Source of the DNA: Desulfobacterales bacterium
GTDB lineage: Bacteria > Desulfobacterota > Desulfobulbia > Desulfobulbales > JAGXFP01
NCBI GenBank assembly: GCA_024637225.1
Contig: JAGXFP010000021.1
Coordinates: 47,781 to 111,780, forward strand
DNA length: 64,000 nucleotides
Direction of reading: 5' to 3'
In this document: piece after piece, positions 1-8,237 of the stretch
How the letters are laid out: each line of letters opens with the position of its first letter
Position numbering within the stretch: position 1 is the stretch's first letter
The notes under the pieces: model-generated
What the model was told of the DNA's origin: nothing
Seen by the model: only the letters and a program-made list of their open reading frames with translations
Database searches by the model: none
Position numbers and translations under genes: made by a program

Positions 1-1293
1 ATAGTCGTAGACCAGGGCTTTTTTGTCGCCAGCCGGTCTTAGAATGCGGCCGACCACTTGGAGGAGCCGGCCGCTGAATTTGATCGGGGTCGTTAAAAAT
101 AGGGCCCGCAGACCGGGGCAGTCGAATCCCTCGCCGATCAGCTGCACCGTGGAGATCAGCACCTCAATTTCGCCCTTACGGACCTCACCGATCAGGGTGG
201 TTCGCCGTTCGGAAGGCATCTTGCCGGTGAGCACCGCCACCTTCAGTTCGGGGGCCAGGGCGGTGATCGAACCGGCCAGCGCCTCGCAATGGGCGACCCG
301 GTCGCTTACTACCAGAATGGTTCCTTTCTCCCGCCTCGCCTCGGCGACGATATCCCGGCAGATCAAGCTGTTGCGCTCGGCATTCCCGGTCAGCGCCTTT
401 AAGAGGTTCTGATAATTACCCCGGTAGCCGTAAGTGAAATCGGTGGGTTTCTGGATTAACTCCGGCTTGAGGACCGCGCCGCTGGCGTGGAGATCGTTGG
501 CGGCGACCCGGTGCAGGCATTCGCCGAGATATAAATGGATAAGGTTTGTCAGTCCGTCCCTTCTGAAGGCGGTGGCCGATAAGCCCAGGGCGTATCGGCA
601 GTCGAAGGCGGTGACCACCTCGGTGAACAGGGAGGCGGGCACCCGGTGGCATTCGTCGACGCAGATCTGCCCGAAATGCCCGGGCAGATCCGCCAACCTT
701 TTCTGGGCCGAATTGACAATCGCCACGGTGACCGGCTCCAAACGGTAATGGCCATCGCCGATCAATCCCGCCTCGCAGCCCAGGAAAAGTTCGATCTGGG
801 CCGCCCATTGGTGCAGGAGTTCCTTGCTGTGGACCAGAATCAGGGTGGGCTGGTGCCGATGGGCGATAACGGCCAGGCCGATCACGGTCTTGCCGGAGCC
901 GGTGCCGGACTCGATGACCCCGAAGTCTCTTTTAACCGTATCGGCAAAAGCGGCGAGCTGATAGGGCCGCAACTCGCCGCTAAAAGAAAAATCGATCTCG
1001 GCCAGGCTCCGGCGCCGGTCGATAAGGCGCGGTGATTCCTGCCCGTAACGCTGCCGGCAGAGCCGCACGGCCTGATTGGCAAAACCGCGCGGGAATCGGA
1101 GACCCCGGCTGGTTTCGCTGTAGAAATAGAGAAAGGGTTTAAGCTTCTTGCCGATCCAGCGCCCGTATTTTCTGGCATCGAGATAGAGGGGGTTGGCCAC
1201 GGTGAGTTCTTTCTTGATCTCGCTGACCAGATGGGGCGGGCCATTTTCCAGCAGGCAATCGGCGCCGACGGTCAAGCTTATATCAACGGCCAT
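1..1293 (-). CDS. DEAD/DEAH-type superfamily II helicase, C-terminus cut by window edge
   Basis: This frame is open from an ATG at 1293 to base 1, so the first 431 residues are visible and the stop lies outside. A short N-terminal region of about 120 residues precedes a helicase core. Walker A is ESGTGSGKTVIG, the DEAD-box position reads VDECHR, motif III reads GLSATAFR, and helicase domain 2 ends with GEGFDCPGL and QVVGRILRP. This order matches the UvsW/SSL2/type III-restriction-like SF2 group, which are ATP-driven DNA helicases or translocases. The start overlaps the end of slyX by 11 bp, so the two are probably co-transcribed. The exact role (repair, restriction or another) cannot be told from this part. 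Confidence 0.85.
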   Translation of the reverse strand, partial: MAVDISLTVGADCLLENGPPHLVSEIKKELTVANPLYLDARKYGRWIGKKLKPFLYFYSETSRGLRFPRGFANQAVRLCRQRYGQESPRLIDRRRSLAEIDFSFSGELRPYQLAAFADTVKRDFGVIESGTGSGKTVIGLAVIAHRHQPTLILVHSKELLHQWAAQIELFLGCEAGLIGDGHYRLEPVTVAIVNSAQKRLADLPGHFGQICVDECHRVPASLFTEVVTAFDCRYALGLSATAFRRDGLTNLIHLYLGECLHRVAANDLHASGAVLKPELIQKPTDFTYGYRGNYQNLLKALTGNAERNSLICRDIVAEARREKGTILVVSDRVAHCEALAGSITALAPELKVAVLTGKMPSERRTTLIGEVRKGEIEVLISTVQLIGEGFDCPGLRALFLTTPIKFSGRLLQVVGRILRPAGDKKALVYDY

Positions 1294-1486
1294 GGCTTTG
1301 CTCAGATCCGCTGAGAAGTTGCTTGAGCCGCCCCCCGATCGCTTTAAAATCGGCTTGAAGTTCGTCGAGTTGCCGCTGCTGGCCGGTAATCACCTTGTTT
1401 AGTTCCTCGATGGTGTGTTCCTGAAAGGCCAGTCTGGTCTCGAGTTCGACGATTCTTGCCGCCAATGCTTCTCTTTCTGTCACCAT
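1283..1486 (-). CDS. slyX: SlyX family protein
   Basis: A 67-residue, highly charged helical protein. The pattern of IVELETRLAFQEHTIEELN followed by a second heptad stretch and a basic tail is that of SlyX, a small coiled-coil protein of unknown biochemical function found across Proteobacteria. The length is normal for the family. An AGG sequence lies about 9 nt before the ATG. Its end overlaps the start of the downstream helicase gene, which suggests translational coupling. Neither a membrane segment nor a signal peptide is present. Confidence 0.8.
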   Translation of the reverse strand: MVTEREALAARIVELETRLAFQEHTIEELNKVITGQQRQLDELQADFKAIGGRLKQLLSGSEQSHGR

Positions 1487-1632
1487 GCTTTCTACCTGTT
1501 AGTTATAACTGCGTCTTGAAGCGAACATTTTGCGACTCATCAAAGCCGGCTTTCCGGTGCCGTGGATTTCAATTCGCCCTATCCACTCAGCCTTCTGATC
1601 AGCATAACTGCTGAAATGGCCGGGCGCACACC

Positions 1633-3744
1633 TTACTTATAATCAAAAACGGTAACGCCGCGCCAGTCGAGCGGCGGCGGATTTTCGCGCAACTCGGTGA
1701 TCCGCTCCAGATAAAGTCGGGCCGGACCGTCATTGGGAACACCCTCCAGAACCCGGCGGAACAACTGCTCGGCCCGCTGCCACTCTCGACCCCGAAAGGC
1801 AGCGACTCCCTGGTCAAACAGTAAGAAGAGGTCGAGGATGCTTGCCGGCTGCCGATCCTGCCACCCGGCAAGTTCATAGATGGCTATCGCTTCCGTCTTG
1901 CCCTTTACCTTGACCATGTCCAGCTCGCGGAGCAGGAACCGCTCATCAAGCTTGCGGGCCGTAAACTCGCTGCAAAGGATACTGGTGCCGTAGACCTTGT
2001 TCAACCCCTCCAGGCGGGAGGCAAGGTTTACCGGATCGCCGATTATCGTATAATCCATAAAGACATTACTGCCCAGATTGCCGACCGTGACCTCGCCGGT
2101 GTTAAGGCCGATGCCGATCTTAAGCTCCTCGGCACCTTTGACCTCGCCGCTTTGTTTCAGCTCCCACAGCTTCTCGATCATCAAGAGAGCGGTGGAGGCC
2201 GCCCGGGCCGGATGAGCGGGCAGCGGCAACGGGGCGCCGAAAAAGGCCATGACCGCATCACCCATCAGTTTGTCGAGGGTGCCCCGCTGTTCGAAGACCA
2301 GGGGGATCATCGCGTCGAAATAACGGTTTAAGAGCCGGCCGGTTTCCCGGGCTCCGAGTTTTTCGGAAATGGTGGTGAAATCCCGCAGATCGGAAAAGAG
2401 GATGGTCAGGTTCTCCCGGCGTCCCTCAAGGGTGGCGGCGATATCGCCCTTGATCAATTCGTTGACTACCCCGGAGGAGACGTATTTACCGAAGAGTGAA
2501 GTAATCAGGGCGGTTTTCTTGCGGTCGAAAGATTTTTGCAGGGTGACTCCCACGATGAACTGGCCGGCCAGAACCGCCAGCAGCGGCGCGATATCGAGAC
2601 GGACCGCCCTGGCCTGGAAAAACCAGGAGGAGAGGAAGAGCAGGGCGGCCAGGCCGGTCAAAAGCAGGAGTATTTCCAGGCCCATGCTGATCCTGGGTAG
2701 ATAGAAAAGCAGGCCGAGCAGGCCCAGAAGGACGATCAGTCCGGCCACCGGGGAGCCGCTGAAGTGGCGAATAAAGTTGCCGCCGAGAATGGTTTCCACG
2801 GCGTGGGCATGGCAGGCTAAGCCCGGTTCATTGCTGCCCAGCACATTCCGGTCGATGGCCCCGAAGAGATCAGCCAGCTCACCGCTGTCCCTCTGGAAAC
2901 GGGAAAAGGGAGTGGTGAAGAAGTCCTTCTGGGTGGAGAGGGTCGAGCCGATCAGGACTATCTTGCCGCGCAGATCTTCAGCGGCGACGCGGTTATCGAC
3001 TGCATCGGCATAGGAGACCGTATTAAAGGCCGTGTAGTTCCCATGGTAGTTGAGCAGCAGATCGGGATAGGGCAGCTGCAACTGTTGTTCGGCGTAGGCG
3101 CCCATCAGGAAGTGGTCCGGACCGGAAAAATCAAAATCGAAGGTCAGATCGAGAAAGAGTCGGGAGATTTCCAGGGCGAAAGCGGGCAGTAACTCAATGC
3201 CGCTGTCGGCCAGGGGTTTGGCAGTGAAAAAACGGATTTTGCGGAGGACGCCGTCGGGATCGAGGGGGAGATCGATAAAGCCGTCGCCGAGCATCGCCTC
3301 CTGGAAAATCTCGAGGGGGGAGACCTCGGCCACCCCTGGGGCGGCCGAGACCCGGGCCATCACGACATTGTTGCACTCCCAGATTGAGCGGGCCAGGCGC
3401 AGGTCGGCGGCGGGGTCCGGATCCGGGGCGGACATCACCATATCGAGACCGACCACCGCGGCGCCGGCTTCGCAGATATGATCCAGGGCCGCGGCCAGGT
3501 TGTTTCTGGACCATTGGCCGCGATGCCGGTCCAGGCGGAGAGCGCTTTCCTCGTCCATCAGGACGAGGGTGATCCGCTCGGAGGTAGGCAGCGGACCGCG
3601 CCAGGAGACATTCAGATCGTAGAGATAATGGTCAACCCGGTTGAAAACCCCGGCCCGATAAGCAAAAATCACCGAAACGGTCACCAGGATCAGACAAAGG
3701 GCCGAAAAAAACAGCTGGCGGCGAAAAAGGCTTTTCCCGGTCAT
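1633..3744 (-). CDS. CHASE2-domain class III adenylate cyclase
   Basis: A 703-residue membrane sensor cyclase. An N-terminal membrane segment (about residues 9-30) is followed by an extracytoplasmic CHASE2 sensor domain (about 32-330), three closely spaced transmembrane helices (about 335-405), a class III nucleotide cyclase domain (about 430-610), and a C-terminal TPR-like tail. Metal-binding aspartates sit in ILFSDLRDF (about 448) and GDAVMAFFG (about 496). The Lys of LDKLMGD and the Asp of MDYTIIGD are the pair expected for ATP rather than GTP. The transition-state Asn and Arg are in NLASRLE. It should therefore make cAMP in response to a periplasmic signal. Its ATG overlaps the stop of the upstream secreted-protein gene (ATGA). 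Confidence 0.92.
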   Translation of the reverse strand: MTGKSLFRRQLFFSALCLILVTVSVIFAYRAGVFNRVDHYLYDLNVSWRGPLPTSERITLVLMDEESALRLDRHRGQWSRNNLAAALDHICEAGAAVVGLDMVMSAPDPDPAADLRLARSIWECNNVVMARVSAAPGVAEVSPLEIFQEAMLGDGFIDLPLDPDGVLRKIRFFTAKPLADSGIELLPAFALEISRLFLDLTFDFDFSGPDHFLMGAYAEQQLQLPYPDLLLNYHGNYTAFNTVSYADAVDNRVAAEDLRGKIVLIGSTLSTQKDFFTTPFSRFQRDSGELADLFGAIDRNVLGSNEPGLACHAHAVETILGGNFIRHFSGSPVAGLIVLLGLLGLLFYLPRISMGLEILLLLTGLAALLFLSSWFFQARAVRLDIAPLLAVLAGQFIVGVTLQKSFDRKKTALITSLFGKYVSSGVVNELIKGDIAATLEGRRENLTILFSDLRDFTTISEKLGARETGRLLNRYFDAMIPLVFEQRGTLDKLMGDAVMAFFGAPLPLPAHPARAASTALLMIEKLWELKQSGEVKGAEELKIGIGLNTGEVTVGNLGSNVFMDYTIIGDPVNLASRLEGLNKVYGTSILCSEFTARKLDERFLLRELDMVKVKGKTEAIAIYELAGWQDRQPASILDLFLLFDQGVAAFRGREWQRAEQLFRRVLEGVPNDGPARLYLERITELRENPPPLDWRGVTVFDYK

Positions 3745-4865
3745 GAATCTTCGGGATTATTGACGACTCCGTGATTGAAGGAGGCCAGCCGGGTCGGCAG
3801 GGCGCCTTCAATGCCGCCGATCGGGCTGGAGACGATCACCAGGACCCGGCATTTGCGAAGAATTCGGGAAGCGGCATCCTCAGCCTTTAGGGCCATGGCG
3901 TCCCGGCTGCTGATCACCAGATTGGTCCTGGCCAGGCCCTGAACCCCGGTGACGTTCTTAACGATATATTGCCCCCGTTTTTCCCTTCTTTGCCGGGGTG
4001 GCGTTGCTGGCGCCGGGGCCACCGGGATTTCCAGGGTTTTTTCCACCGTTTCCGCCCAAGCTTCCCCTACCCCTCCCCATACGGGGGCGGCCTTGGCGAG
4101 CAGCCGGTCGAGGAGGCGATGATCGGCCCGCAGTTCGGCCGCGCTCTTATCCGAAACCACGTAACGCATCATGCCGCGATTGACCAGGGCGGCCTCCTCG
4201 ACCCGGCTCAGCTCGTAAACGGGCTCGCCGTTTTCGCCAACGATTTTAGGGAAAATGGCCGGTTCGACCCGGTCGTTATTTGCCAGATCCCGGGCATCCA
4301 GGACCAGCCAGGGTTGGTCCTGGTCATCTAGTTCCGCCCGAGGCTTCAGGGTCTGAACGGGAAAATCCCGCCAGCTCGGCTCGTTGTCTAATTGTTTCAG
4401 TAACTTGGCGGTCAGCCCGCTGAGCCCCTTCATCTCTGCGACCTTGATCACCTCGTAATAGGGATCGCTGCCGTCATCAACGAACTCGCTTTGATATTCC
4501 CGGTCTCTTAGAAAGGCTTCCAGCTTGATGGTAACCCGGTCGCCGCCGAGGGATTCAAGGGTCCTGGCCTCATCCAGATGGATTCCCGAGGCCAGCTTGA
4601 CAATGTTGCCCGAGGCCAGCACCCCGGCGACCCCTTGGGATAAAGGGCGGTTATTGCGATTTTTGGCGAGATAGCCCCGGCCGATCCCGTAAATCAAGCC
4701 CTTGTCCCAGTCGATCCAGCCGTTCGCGTGTTTCTCAATGAAAGAATCGAAACGCTTCTGGTCAACACTGGCCGAAATAGCAGGTAAACAAAGGGTGCAG
4801 AACAGGACCAGGGCAAGGAGCCGGCTCAATCCGCAAGGGGTTTTCGGGCGTTTAGTCATGGGCAT
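3741..4865 (-). CDS. Secreted protein of unknown function, partner of the CHASE2 cyclase
   Basis: A 374-residue protein with a typical Sec signal peptide: basic start, hydrophobic stretch RLLALVLFCTLCLPAIS, and likely cleavage near AIS-A. There is no lipobox, so it is probably periplasmic. The first of two close ATGs is chosen because GGAGAG lies at good distance before it. I do not recognise a domain. The middle part is charged and mixed alpha/beta, and a Pro/Arg-rich linker lies near residue 290, before a final VKNVTGVQGLARTNLVISS segment. Its stop overlaps the cyclase start by 4 bp. Inference: it may supply or modulate the signal for the CHASE2 domain. Confidence 0.75.
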   Translation of the reverse strand: MPMTKRPKTPCGLSRLLALVLFCTLCLPAISASVDQKRFDSFIEKHANGWIDWDKGLIYGIGRGYLAKNRNNRPLSQGVAGVLASGNIVKLASGIHLDEARTLESLGGDRVTIKLEAFLRDREYQSEFVDDGSDPYYEVIKVAEMKGLSGLTAKLLKQLDNEPSWRDFPVQTLKPRAELDDQDQPWLVLDARDLANNDRVEPAIFPKIVGENGEPVYELSRVEEAALVNRGMMRYVVSDKSAAELRADHRLLDRLLAKAAPVWGGVGEAWAETVEKTLEIPVAPAPATPPRQRREKRGQYIVKNVTGVQGLARTNLVISSRDAMALKAEDAASRILRKCRVLVIVSSPIGGIEGALPTRLASFNHGVVNNPEDS

Positions 4866-4902
4866 GGCGCTCTCCGGTCCGGGCCTGGGCGGTTGGATCA
4901 GC

Positions 4903-5847
4903 TTAAACGGGCAGCGAAGTTGCCTGGTCGTAAAAATCGGTTACCTTGTCCTTGTCATCGGACTCCATCTGGGCAATGGCCGCTCTGGGGTGCTGGTTCA
5001 GAGTGCCGGTCACCATGTAGGGGATCGAGTAGCCCCACTCGATCTTTTTGCTCCAGGGCAACACTTCCCGTTCGATAACCTCGATAAGCGGGCGCACGTC
5101 GAATTTGGGGTTTTTCAGAAAGGAGACCAGCAGCTCCAGGGGACAGTTGCCCGCCCCGCGGCCGATCCCGTAAAGGGTGGCATCGAGATAATTTATGCCG
5201 TTGATGATCGCCGAGATCGTATTGGCAAAGGCGAGCTGCTGGTTGTTGTGGCCGTGGATACCGATGGACTTGCCCGGCAGGGATTCGATATACTTCCTGG
5301 CCAGAGCGTCGATATGTTCCGAATAAAAGAAACCGAAGCTGTCGACCAGATAGATGATCGGCACCCGGCTCCTGGCCAGGTCGTCGAGGGCCTCCTCGAG
5401 ATCCCGCTGATTGACGGTGGAGACCGCCATCAGGTTGATCGTCACTTCATAGCCCTTGTCCATGCAGTGCTCGGCCAGGTAGATGGCCTTATCGACCTGG
5501 TGGACGTAGCAGGCGACCCTGATCATGTCCAGAGAGCTCTCGGTGCAGGGGGGGATGTCGTCGTAGCTGATCCGGCCGATATCGGCCATGGCCGAAAACT
5601 TGATGGTCTTTTCGGCGTCGCCGATGATCCGCTTGAGATCGTCTTCGGCGCAGAACTTCCACGGCCCCATTTCATCCCGGGAAAACATGCCCTCCGAGGA
5701 AAGGTAGCCGACTTCCATGTAGTCCACGCCCGATTTGGACAAGGCCTGGTAAACGTGGCGGACGAAGGCGTCGTCGAACTGCCACTTGTTCATCAGGCCG
5801 CCGTCCCTGACGGTGCAGTCAATAACCTTTATCTGGGGTCTGTACAT
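4903..5847 (-). CDS. HMGL/DRE-TIM metallolyase family aldolase
   Basis: A 314-residue TIM-barrel protein of the HMG-CoA lyase-like (DRE-TIM) superfamily. The N-terminal IDCTVRDGGL carries the Arg/Asp-Gly metal and catalytic motif, GIHGHNNQ provides the HxH metal ligands near residue 200, and GIGRGAGNCPLELL is the usual barrel-closing loop. Members act as 4-hydroxy-2-oxovalerate aldolases, isopropylmalate or citramalate synthases. This short form lacks the C-terminal LeuA regulatory domain, so an aldolase role is more likely than a synthase role. It lies 83 bp downstream of a KDPG-type aldolase gene on the same strand, suggesting a shared 2-oxo-acid pathway. The substrate is not known. Confidence 0.8.
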   Translation of the reverse strand: MYRPQIKVIDCTVRDGGLMNKWQFDDAFVRHVYQALSKSGVDYMEVGYLSSEGMFSRDEMGPWKFCAEDDLKRIIGDAEKTIKFSAMADIGRISYDDIPPCTESSLDMIRVACYVHQVDKAIYLAEHCMDKGYEVTINLMAVSTVNQRDLEEALDDLARSRVPIIYLVDSFGFFYSEHIDALARKYIESLPGKSIGIHGHNNQQLAFANTISAIINGINYLDATLYGIGRGAGNCPLELLVSFLKNPKFDVRPLIEVIEREVLPWSKKIEWGYSIPYMVTGTLNQHPRAAIAQMESDDKDKVTDFYDQATSLPV

Positions 5848-5930
5848 TACTCTCTCCTGTCTGTCTTAAATGGTTTTTTTTATGATTTGACTCGGCTGGT
5901 TTGGCGAAATAAGCGGGCTGTTGCGCGGCA

Positions 5931-6557
5931 TCATGATGACCGGGCAACCGAGGCCGCCGCTTCGACAAATCTGCCGACATTTTCGCTGATTTTTACCGGA
6001 TCTTTTTCCTGGATGGCTTTGGCGCCGAACAGGGCGGAACCGACTCCTACTCCGGCGGCGCCGGCCCTGAAATAGTCGGCAAGATTTTCCAGGCTGACGC
6101 CGCCCACCGCCAGCAGGGGGATATCCTCAAAGGGTCCGCGGATTTCCCGGAGGTAAGCGGGCCCGACAACGCCGCAGGGAAAAACCTTGACCATCGTTGC
6201 CCCGGCCTGCCAGGCCGTATAAATCTCGGTGGGTGTGAAGGCTCCGGCGATTACCGGAATATTTCTCTTGGCGCCATATTCAATGACCCGGATATCGGTG
6301 TTGGGAGTTACCAGGAACATGGCTCCCGCCTCAAGGGCGATCCGGGCCTCTTCCGGATTACGAATCGTGCCGATGCCCAGAAGTTTCCCGGCCGGGACTC
6401 GTGACCGGCAGCTTTGCACAATCCCGGCCGCGTTTTCGGTGTTCATGGTTATTTCGAGGGCCTGCAAACCTGCCCCAAAAGAGGCGGTCATCACTTCACG
6501 GAAGAAGCCGCCGTCAATTCCGCGCAGGATGCCGATCACCGGCATGTCCAGCTTCAT
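5931..6557 (-). CDS. eda: Bifunctional 4-hydroxy-2-oxoglutarate / KDPG aldolase
   Basis: A class I aldolase of 208 residues, a normal length. It cleaves 2-keto-3-deoxy-6-phosphogluconate to pyruvate and glyceraldehyde 3-phosphate, or related hydroxy-oxo acids. The catalytic Glu is in LEITMNT (about residue 36). The Schiff-base Lys is in MVKVFPC (about residue 123), and the phosphate/carboxylate pocket GGVSLEN follows. No 6-phosphogluconate dehydratase is visible nearby, so whether it serves Entner-Doudoroff, hydroxyproline or another branch is open. A clear ribosome binding site is seen upstream (GTGGAAAT). Confidence 0.9.
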   Translation of the reverse strand: MKLDMPVIGILRGIDGGFFREVMTASFGAGLQALEITMNTENAAGIVQSCRSRVPAGKLLGIGTIRNPEEARIALEAGAMFLVTPNTDIRVIEYGAKRNIPVIAGAFTPTEIYTAWQAGATMVKVFPCGVVGPAYLREIRGPFEDIPLLAVGGVSLENLADYFRAGAAGVGVGSALFGAKAIQEKDPVKISENVGRFVEAAASVARSS

Positions 6558-6604
6558 ATTTCCACCTCACGCCTCTCCCGGCCCTTCGCGCTGCAACGGC
6601 CCGA

Positions 6605-7648
6605 TCAGCGGTTCTGTTCGTTGACTTTGAGCATTTTAATGAAACGTTCCGCTTCGACAATGGATTTTTCGGGTAAAATTTCACTGAACCGCAAATGTAC
6701 CGAATATCTTTCCTTGGTTTCAAAAGCCGCGGCGTGGCGACGGACCCCCAGAACCGTGCCTATCTGGGCGATCTCGTTCATGTCGGGGGGCATATTGAAA
6801 CGTAAATGGAGATTATGGCCCAAAAGCATCAGGGCCTGTTCCCGGGTCGGGGTCTGAATGAAAACCGAAACCCCCCCAATCGAAACATCGGCGAGATCTC
6901 CCCTGATGGTATTGCCGACCAAGGTTCCTCCGGCGTCGATGGCCTTGAGCAGAATTCGGCCGGGCAGGGAAATTCTCCTCTGGATCCGCCGGTCCAGGGA
7001 ATTTTTTTTCAGCAGTTCGGGGATCTTGACGTCGCGGCCACATAAATCGCGCAATTTCGATTCCAGGGCCGGCAGATACCCTTCCCAGCTGAGCAGGGTG
7101 ATGGCGGGCAGAAAATGGACCGTGACCTGATTGATGGCCACCAGCGAGGTGGTGCTTAAAGCGGCATCGAAAAAGGAGGTTTCATTGGCAGTATTGCCGG
7201 CGGAAATCTTGCTGATAAAAATCTCCCTGTTTTCCTGGTGATAAAGATGCTTGGCCTGACCGGCGTCGATAAAATAGAGATTTGAATTATTCTGGCCTTG
7301 GGCGAAGATGGTCTGGCCCGGCTCAAAGGTGGCCTCGCGCAGTTCGTTTTGCAGGGCCCGGGACTCTTCGTCGGTCAAGATGTCATACAGTTCCGCCCAC
7401 ACTTTCCGGTGACTTTCGGCGACCGGTTTCGAACGGGCCGAATCGATTAGCTGCTGGGCCAGAATAACCTCGCTCAGGGCAGAGGGGTTGACCTCGGTTA
7501 TCCGTTCCCGCAACTCTTCGGCCTTGGCAAAATCCTTGTTTTGGGCGTAGAGTTTGATCAGGGCAAGCAGGCCCTTAACGGCTTTTTGGTGGTCGCCCTG
7601 CCGGAGGTAATGCTCAATGGTTTTTTCATATTTGATCAAGTCGTTCAT
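6605..7648 (-). CDS. Cyclic-nucleotide-binding and PilZ domain protein
   Basis: A 347-residue cytoplasmic protein. A helical, TPR-like N-terminus (about residues 1-85) precedes a cNMP-binding beta-roll (about 95-215, ATFEPGQTIFAQGQ and a GxxxNETSFF phosphate-binding region). A C-terminal PilZ domain (about 240-345) starts with RRIQRRISLPG and contains DVSIGGVSV, which resembles the RxxxR and D/NxSxxG c-di-GMP motifs. It could therefore read two second messengers. The start at 7648 is preferred because GGAG lies 6 nt upstream; a longer frame to 7732 begins inside an interspersed repeat and is probably not translated. It lies 47 bp upstream of the KDPG aldolase gene. Confidence 0.82.
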   Translation of the reverse strand: MNDLIKYEKTIEHYLRQGDHQKAVKGLLALIKLYAQNKDFAKAEELRERITEVNPSALSEVILAQQLIDSARSKPVAESHRKVWAELYDILTDEESRALQNELREATFEPGQTIFAQGQNNSNLYFIDAGQAKHLYHQENREIFISKISAGNTANETSFFDAALSTTSLVAINQVTVHFLPAITLLSWEGYLPALESKLRDLCGRDVKIPELLKKNSLDRRIQRRISLPGRILLKAIDAGGTLVGNTIRGDLADVSIGGVSVFIQTPTREQALMLLGHNLHLRFNMPPDMNEIAQIGTVLGVRRHAAAFETKERYSVHLRFSEILPEKSIVEAERFIKMLKVNEQNR

Positions 7649-7678
7649 CCACATCTCCGTGCCGGAACTTTTATCTTT

Positions 7679-7795
7679 GATGGCGTCGCAAAAAAATCCG
7701 ATCTCCTGCGTCGTTGCGCACCCCAAGGGCACTTCCTGTGGGGCGTTTAGCGGACTTTTTGCTTAGCCATCCAGCGACTTATTGCGAGTTTGTCA
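7679..7795 (-). repeat. Family A interspersed repeat, copy 1
   Basis: One end (at 7679) reads GATGGCGTCGCAAAAA. The other end, on the minus strand, reads TGACAAACTCGCAATAAGTC, followed by the GATGGCTAAGCAAAAA module. It is a mid-length version with a short unrelated centre (AAGGGCACTTCCTGTGGGGC). It sits just upstream of the cNMP-PilZ gene and creates a false N-terminal extension of that frame. Confidence 0.8.
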
Positions 7796-8237
7796 TTTTG
7801 GACCGGGGAAAATTATTTGGTTGAAGAGTAAAGCTAAAATTAATCTAAGACAATTGTTTTCATGGATTTATACGGTTAAAGTCAGGGGATTATGCAACTT
7901 TTAGCATAACAAGTCTTTCGAAAACGGCAGCTTCTGCCAATTAGTGAGGGCTTTTACGCTGTCCCCAGGTAACACTTTGAATTTATGTCATATCCGAAAC
8001 TTGCCCGGCATGCTAGAATGGCTGTCGGCCTGAGTGGGTATCCGTTTTAGCTTTCCGAGGGGCCGCTGCTTCAGGCTTTTCAAAAAATGGGCGAATCACC
8101 CGGCCGCCCTTTCGGGCATGATAAACAAACGTAAAATCACTGACAAGATGGCCGGGTTTTTAATATCTCTCCGGCAATCCGCCCCTGCGGCGGCTCGTTA
8201 AACGAAAACAGCTAAAACAATATTTTAAGGGAAAACC
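7796..8237. other. Intergenic region without recognised gene
   Basis: About 440 bp, more AT-rich than its surroundings, between a minus-strand gene and ettA. I see no convincing open frame. A small GCCCTTTCGGGC hairpin lies at 8106-8117. The divergent promoters for the flanking genes must lie here, but no clear -35/-10 pair was identified. Confidence 0.5.
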
